This document shows, in pieces, positions 56,807 to 64,000 of a stretch of 64,000 nt of DNA (position 1 is the first letter of the stretch; each line of letters opens with the position of its first letter). The stretch lies in NCBI GenBank assembly GCA_005281725.1, contig SSBO01000012.1, positions 7,545,603 through 7,609,602 on the forward strand. Reading direction: 5' to 3'. Source of the stretch: Wuchereria bancrofti (Eukaryota; Nematoda; Chromadorea; Rhabditida; Onchocercidae). The position numbers were made by a program, and so were the translations under genes. The notes under the pieces were generated by a model. It did not search any database, was not told where the DNA came from, and worked only from the letters and a program-made list of their open reading frames with translations.

Positions 56807-59800
56807 ACCCCTTTTCAACACATTCAAACCATAAGAAAGGTTCTTAACAAACTACAACTATATATATATTTAATTATTTATTTGTACTTTAGTTAGTTGT
56901 TGCTGTTAGCCAGTTTTTTGAAGAAATCGAATTATCGCATTTGTTCTAACAGTATATGTTTGTAAAGTTATAGCTAAAAGCTTAGCTTCATCATTCTCTT
57001 GCAGTCCAAGCCTTCACATAATGCTGCAATTCTCGAAACAGATAGGCTGGCTTTTTTCATTCAGTTTTTTCATTTCATGCTTTCATTTAGTTCGAAATTT
57101 CTGCAAAAGAAGGATTGCTGAAAAATTCCACTGGTAGATAAATAAGTTTTTAGATTCTCCAAGTCAGTCCAATTGCATTCCTAAAACTCAGTCGAACTTT
57201 CTCCCTGCTTCATATCAGTAATTAAAAATAATTTCAAATAATGAGAACAAAATTTCGTGCAATTTAATCAGTGGAGTAAACAGTATGTATTAATGAATTA
57301 ATTTCTTACTTATGATTCTACATTATTTTTTACATTCTACGTATTTTCATAAGTTTTTATTCTTATACTATGCCTTTGTGATTTTGTTTAATTTTGCCAT
57401 TCAAACTTCGGGAAGGGAGGTTCGGGAATGAACAAATTCAGACTTATATAGAGTTTAATTTCAGCATAATGTAATTAAAATCGACTGAATTTAATGATCA
57501 AGAGTAGTAGAAATCGATTTATTTCAACATTATTGCTTAATTTATATCTATTTCTCACATTTAGCGTTGCAAATACCTCATAAGATTTGTAAGGCTGAAT
57601 TGTATATTATTTGTTTTATTGTATTTTCTCTAGTATTTCGAAATGGCCAGCATGCAGTTCTTATCACACAAAAATTGCAAAAACGTTCAAAATGTTGTAA
57701 AGGTAAAACTATGATCTTTTCGTTTAAGTTCCATCTCTGAAAAGTGCTCCGGAATTACTTAAAGATGTTACTTGGGTCAAAGATCAGAGTGAAGTTGTTA
57801 CATTACTTTGCTAACTTTGGATAAGATTATATGCAAAATTAAAGCTGGCAATGGTTGATGAATTCATTGTTTTTTTTTGTTGCTCAAATAATTTATTTAC
57901 ATAAACTATTGGTTATTGGAATCAGAATTATATTGTATATTGTGTTGCATGTTTTATATTCATTAGAAAAGTATTTTGTAATTTCAAATTTAACGACTTT
58001 TACAACAAATGTTGTTCCGTTTTGATGTTAATCTAAACCTCAAACTTTACTCTTGCTTTTCTTAATCATTTGAACTATGTACGACAAAAAAACACTAGAT
58101 TCTTTCACGGATTTAAAACTTAGATTTTAAACAATTTTAAATTTCATTTCCTCTTGTTTTTTGCGATAGGAACAATTTTATTTCAAACAGGCAAATTAGG
58201 AGACTAAATCTAGAACTTCATCCACTTTACCCCGTCGATTTATTTATGTATTTAGCATTGGTGGGTTGCAACTGGAAGTGAGGCTACGTCAAAGAAATAA
58301 GACGTGAAACATTGCTGTGGATTGGGATTTGGTTAGTTCCTTCTTATTATTATCGTAATTTTTTTCTGAAGCTCTTTTGAATCTACAGTAGTATTTTCAG
58401 TTGAACGACGTGCTTCACGTTATGTTGCCCACAGAAGTAATTGTTATAATAGTATACGCATTTTCGACAACATCAGCATAAATGTTTGATAAAAAAAATC
58501 TATGTAGCAGTGTTTGGTGACGCTAAAGTGATTCCAATTATATGAATAGCAAGAAAGACGTAACTTAAGTTTTTAAACATTTGTTGGTCGGGATAATTAA
58601 TTGGGTTGACATTATGAGGTTAATGTTGGAATATACATAATATTTTCGGATAATTGTAATCTTGATTGTCAAAAAATTAATGCTCAAAGCACATAACAGC
58701 ATTATTCTTTTTCCTTATCTTTTACTTCCTGTTTCGACCTTAGGAAACTAAAAACTTCCATACCAATTCATTATCTTTTCAAACCATATCAGTAAAGACG
58801 TCAGTGGAACGCTGTTATGAATTATGAAGCGCCTAATATGTATTATTTAAGTTAACTGCTTTAAATTATTTAAAATCTCTATTGCTTTGACGTTTGACTT
58901 TTTAAGTTAATGAAGTTTTCCGTGTCTGCAGAAGACCAAACGAAAAATGTTATATGCGCAGTGAACGAAGATCGAGTGATAAACATGTTGTAATTGTTTC
59001 GAGCGAAGTAACGAGTAAGAAATGTAGTATTCTGTGCTAAAGAGTTAAGGAAGAGAAACAATATAGACATCAATTTGAACATTCCGGAAATCAATAGTCA
59101 AAATTTCCTGAATCCGTGACGATATGCATTTACATCTGATCATCAAAGTCTTGGAAAAATCGATTTTATAAGTAAATCTGTAATCGGTCTTATGTTGTCT
59201 TTTCCACTTTTTTTTCGTTTCTCCGTCCAAGTATTCATTTCTTTCATCTTTCGTTTTCTCAGAAATATTCTGATATTTTCAGTGAAGTTGCTTTATTGTC
59301 GAATCTATTAAATATTGCTGAAGCATTTTGCATCTTAGAATATTTTATACGTCTCCTTTTATTGCGGTCCATCTAACCCGTTGCTCGAAAAGTTTAAAAT
59401 TTCCCTCTGAGTATTTAAATACAACATAACTTTTCTATGTTACAATATTTCCTTTGTAAATAATAGTGTTCCCCAGTTCTTTGAAAATCAGAAATTCAAT
59501 ATCGCTTAATGATGAAACATAAAGTAATGAAAAAATGGTACCAAATTATCAAAGTTCCAGCCGCGTTAAACGGCAATGAGTATGTTGGTAATATACTGTC
59601 ACATTTAAACACTGTTTCAAGCGATATCTTCGTCTGTGTGAGTGATTCAGAAAAGCTTCTGCAATATAAAACGACTTCGTGCTCTAACAGAAAGCTCATG
59701 GCATTGATTAAATGTCTAACAGAACATTGCGAATTTATAATTCTGATAGCGCTGGCTTAGTTAATATCAGGCAAATGTAAATCCAATTTTTGTCTCAAGC

Positions 59801-61318
59801 ACTATTCTCTTAAATACGACAGAAATAACTGAATTAGGTAGATTTTCTCTTCCCCATCCATGATACTAATCAATAACATAAGTGAATGTTTTAACTATTG
59901 AGGAAGGATATAACTATCAAGGAAGATATTTATAACTACTCCTGGCCTTTCCTGACCGCATTCAACTTTTCTAAGGAATCTAACTAGAGATATTATTACC
60001 TAATGAATTCTGAAATTTTTGTTATCTTGGCTAGTTCAACATTCCGCTTTAGATTTCCTCCGGGAGGAATCTGTGTGTCCATTGCGTATGCATGACATAT
60101 TTTACTCTCTGACTATGTATTTATTCGAATTAAGCCTTAGCATTCTTTCATTAAGGATAAGAATTCAATTTTGAATCAAATTTTGACAATCTCAAATGTC
60201 AATTCACTCCGTGATTCCCGAATCGTATTTTCTTATTGGAATTAACCTACAGTTGGTCATGACGACCCTCCCTGAAAATATATGATGCGAATCTGGTTTC
60301 GCTGCGGACTGAGGCGATATATAACAGTATTGATAATAACCAGTTCTCTTCTTTCAGTCTTTTCGTATTTATTGTCGTGTTCTTTTCTTCATTGTAAGTA
60401 TAGATCAGAATATTGCGAAAAATTCATTGAAATCAATCAGTATGATGCTCTGTATTAAAAGTCTTCAGGTAGAACCATCTCTTACGAAAGTCATTTAGCG
60501 ATGACAACAAAAAATATTCTCAGGCTATTGCCGATTTCGTTACATATATATTTATACATTTCGGAACCTATTCATACCATTATTATTAGAATTTCTCCAT
60601 TTCTATCATGCAAGTTACTTCTTCACTAATTCAAAATTTTATTCTCTATCATCACAGTACTTGCAAATCTTACTGCACTTGTATATTCAAATCACTTCCT
60701 GATATAAGAAAAAAAGTCAAAAAATATAGTGTATTCGAAAAGTATTGGACAAAGGTTGGAAATGTGCTATATTTAACAATGAAATAAGAGTTATTGCAAT
60801 ATGATACATAAAATTTTAAATTCAAAAGATAAAATTTTTTAGCAGTATTCAGCTCTTTTCCCTTTTCTGACAACAATCCGTTCAATATTGTGAAAAAAGT
60901 TATGAACAACAACCATCTTCAAGAGCAACTCTATTAATTCTTTTATTTTCAGATATCAGGGTTTAAAATTAGTTTAATCCTTTACTAAAGGAATGGTAAA
61001 CATTTCTAGCCTAATTAGCTAATGGATCAAGTGATATGGTTTAATTTCAAAGATGACAATACCTAGTAATTAATTACAAATGTCACATCTGTCGCAAAAC
61101 TCGAAATAATCTCGCGAACCTCCAAATAACTTACCAAATATATCAGTAAAATTGTATTAATCCATAATACTAAATTTCGTTTTAATTGAACATTAGAAAT
61201 GTAAAACTGTTTCAAATTATACATCATGTAAGCAGTCATTATTTCATCACTCATCTTCCCACTATACTTGAGCTTATCTGCTTGTTCCGACATTTTTATC
61301 TGTTAACAAAGGTTATGT

Positions 61319-61735
61319 ACATTGTTTAATATGTTAAAAATTACTCCTTTGTTCCAAATCAAATTTGCTTGCAATGTCGAAATATTGTAAGGTCTTTTAA
61401 GCTGATAGTCATCCTTTGGCAAGCTACAATATTAAAACCCATCTCTTACTATATAAAAAGCAAAGATCATTTGATAGCTCCTTACTTAATAATCATGCTC
61501 TTGTTGCAAGTCAATGCCCACTACATAAGGATTTAAATCCTTTGTATCAATCAGTTCTAACAGTTTTTTCCTTACCAGTAAGCTACGATACGGCTGCTCT
61601 CTCTCCCCCACAATTCAATTCATTTCATCATCAATATATTCGTTCATTTTCTTCATCTCATTCTTAGATATTCTATGAAATTATCAGTATTGTTGATATA
61701 GATTAATATCTATATATTGTGGGTGTTAGCCAAAT
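61319..61735 (+). repeat. LTR-like repeat, copy B
   Basis: The blocks match copy A in order: ATTGTTTAATATGTT, TAAGGTC...GCTGAT, TTACTATATAAAAAG, ATTATCAGTATTGTTG and GTGGGTGTTAGCC. It is diverged by many substitutions and indels. The ORF inside (61416-61667) is accidental. Ends are approximate. Confidence 0.45.
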
Positions 61736-62059
61736 AAAATCGTTAAAACAGACCTTTCATTCAACGCATTCATCTACACCAACTACAATACCAAACAAGG
61801 AAGGACTCTGGGCATACGGAAGTTATATTCAGACTGAACCCCAACTTTCACAACAACATCACTGTACGGTTATATTTCACAAAATGAATTATACATATCA
61901 ATATTGTAAATTGCTGAATTTATGGTACTAAAAAAGAATAAACCTGTCCGAAAAATCGAAATTTAAATAATAGGAGCATTTGCATAATAGAAATTTCTTG
62001 TAGTTGAATTTATTACTTTAGGAGAGGTTTACTGATCTCAGGGAGATTCCTTGGATGTA

Positions 62060-62385
62060 GATGTTAGCACAGGAATATAATAATTCCTTTTTTATCAACA
62101 GAAGCAACAGTATAATAAATTTTATGAAGAAGAGCTGAGATCAAATAGTGGAAATCCTTTTTTGTGATCGAATTGCCTCTTGGTTGAACTCTTTTGGTTT
62201 TTGGTAAAACTGAACCGTTGGACATGAGTGACCTCCTTATATAGCAAGCAGCCTAACAAAGAGCTGCTGACCTCGTTCAAAATTAAATCTAATTACTAGT
62301 TGACAAGCCGTAAAGGAGGTCAATTAAGCAAGTTAACCTTGTAAATTCAAATATAAATAAGGTGTTGATGCCGTAAACAATCTAT
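62060..62385 (-). repeat. LTR-like repeat, copy C (inverted)
   Basis: The minus strand reads GATTGTTTACGGCATCAACA, then TTGACCTCCTTTACGG, GCTATATAAGG, and near the end TTATTATACTGTTG and CTGTGCTAACATC. These match copy A in order. It lies tail to tail with copy B across about 0.3 kb. Confidence 0.45.
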
Positions 62386-64000
62386 TTGATCAATTTCTAT
62401 TTGGAAGATGAATATAAAATAGTTTCTTACGTGAAATATGAATTTGGAACGATTGTTTGACTGGTGAAATAAGACAATCCTTAGTTCTATGAATGTAATA
62501 CAATTTTATTTGATATATTTTATAAGTTGTTTGAAGATTTGCAAGACTTATTTCGAGTTTTGCAACATTTCTCACTGAAGTGATTCATTACATAAAATGA
62601 ATATAATTAAATGTTACAATGTCTAACATAATGAACCATTTGTCTAATTCCCATCTCTGTTTCCAATTACCAAGTTTATCTTCAACGGTCAAGATACATG
62701 AAACCAATTGACATGGAAATGTTTTCATTTTGATAACTAATCCTATATTAATTGGTTAAGCTCATTTGCACAGCTCTTCTTTTTTTACATTTATCTATCC
62801 TTGTATCCAATAGGTTTCAAAGTGTATTCGTTGTAAGCCATCTCAAAATATATGGAATTAGGATTGTTAACAAGGTAATTTCTCTTGGTACTTTTATAAC
62901 GACTTCTGCTTCTTTTTACTTCATCTGTAAACTGTATGTTGTCATCCAAATTCTACTAAATCTCTATTCCATTTATTCAAATGTATTGTACTACTCTATG
63001 TCGTTCAATACATAAAGGATTCCATTTTCAAGCAAATCAAAACTTCCACAACGCGGTCTATAAATTACAATCTATCTGCACTGAAATCAATATTCTAAAA
63101 CTTTTTGCAAAATCTCATAAACTGAAAGAAATATAAGCGCAAATCCATCTCATCTCTGCTATTGAAAAAAGAGCTTGAAATGAGAAAAAATAAAAAAGTG
63201 AGGACAAATTTTAGTGAATTTTAAAATGATAGTCTAATCTTTGGATTTTTTAATGAGGTGTAAAATAGTATACGATTTAGTTTGTACGGCAGGCGACTGT
63301 TATTAATCAAAATATATCAACTTTTATTAATCAGAAATTTTGGCCAGAAATATCTCGACGGTTTTCGATATTGCAATTTCTTGAAATGTGATTAACCAGA
63401 ATTCGATAATCTAAAAAATTTCAAGGCAATAGTTGAAAGGGGTGCTGATAACTGCGCGCAATCAACCGATTTATTTCAAACATATGTGCAACAGCTGTTG
63501 TGTTGAAGGGTCGATAGATGAGTTAGCGTTGGAATATTTTAATGGCCGCATCTCCCATTTCTTCGCTCATTGACAATCGAATTCCATTTTTTGTTGTTGG
63601 CATTTTAATCTTCGGCTGCTAAATGCAAGCTTTTCATTTCATCCATTTCTTCTTGAACAATTATTTCTGCGAAAAATTAATTTCAGTTTTAAGATAGTGC
63701 AATTAGAAATGGTACAGTGGCATACTCTATCACTGTGTACTTAACGACATTACTATTAAATTTTAATTTCGAATATTTATCCTTCCCTAAATAGCTTTAT
63801 TTCCTTTCGTGGATGAGTCTCTTGTTAAACATCCCATTTACGCCATTATGAATATGACAAGATTTTTAAATGATTAGGAATTAATGCCGGATTATGGAGG
63901 AAAATGAAAAGAAATGGAATAGCTAGATATAAGTGTGAATGTGTTTTCGAGTGGATTTCTCGCACGTCACTATTAATTGCTTCAATGGAAATTTATTACT

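Larger units (their letters stand above)
50866..64000. other. Long non-coding region upstream of the EGR gene
   Basis: About 13 kb with no gene I recognise. It holds a GC-richer island at about 52.74-53.64 kb and LTR-like repeats at 56.4-62.4 kb (both listed). The longest ORFs (61-108 codons) show no family signature. The best-looking one, 59509-59760 (+), is not conserved to my knowledge. 62.4-64.0 kb shows nothing beyond AT-rich sequence. Confidence 0.55.

Noticed and set aside
59509..59760. 83-codon + strand ORF between LTR-like copies A and B
   Set aside because: Looks moderately protein-like, but no retroelement or host motif is visible and an ORF lies on the other strand over the same bases.

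Overview
The window is AT-rich nuclear DNA of an animal. It carries four intron-rich protein-coding genes with metazoan orthologues. Introns are mostly 70-500 bases with TTTCAG-type acceptors. Two genes (PGAP2 and PDXDC1) have an acceptor-like AG only 1 to 33 bases before the first ATG, as expected of spliced-leader trans-splicing, and the kinase closely matches nematode UNC-43. I infer a nematode, perhaps a filarial/spirurid (clade III) species because of the base composition and intron sizes; the species is not shown by the sequence.

Layout. 1-2332: no gene recognised. 2333-4417 (+): a six-exon PGAP2 orthologue (GPI-anchor lipid remodelling, Frag1/DRAM/Sfk1 family). 4613-15992: about 11 kb of non-coding DNA holding CA/TG microsatellites arranged as an inverted pair, a precursor-microRNA-like hairpin, a possible 42-codon membrane ORF and small repeats. 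15993-30447 (+): the CaMKII gene unc-43, 18 exons, kinase to association domain. 30448-37510: non-coding. 37511-44529, perhaps to 44803 (+): a PDXDC1 orthologue, about 18-19 exons. 44804-47041: non-coding, with a decayed LINE-type reverse-transcriptase scrap. 47042-50865 (-): an EGR-family zinc-finger gene (egrh-1 type), 11 exons. 50866-64000: non-coding, with a GC-richer island at about 52.74-53.64 kb upstream of the EGR gene and three degenerate LTR-like repeat copies at 56.4-62.4 kb.

Main candidate for something new: inside intron 11 of unc-43 lies an open exon whose first in-frame ATG (22952) starts with a hydrophobic, membrane-anchor-like segment. Its splice donor is in the same phase as the last kinase exon, so it joins exactly to the CaMKII linker and association exons. 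No plausible acceptor would let it be included after the kinase exons, so it reads as an alternative first exon. The product would be a 315-residue membrane-anchored association-domain protein without a kinase, the same design as vertebrate alphaKAP from the CAMK2A gene.

The four genes do not form a pathway: GPI-anchor maturation, calcium signalling, a PLP-fold protein and an immediate-early-type transcription factor. A link between CaMKII and EGR as signalling and response is known biology in other animals but is not shown here. Exon boundaries were read by hand from codon phase and GT/AG sites. The phases close for PGAP2, unc-43 and EGR, and for PDXDC1 except at two junctions described in the findings.
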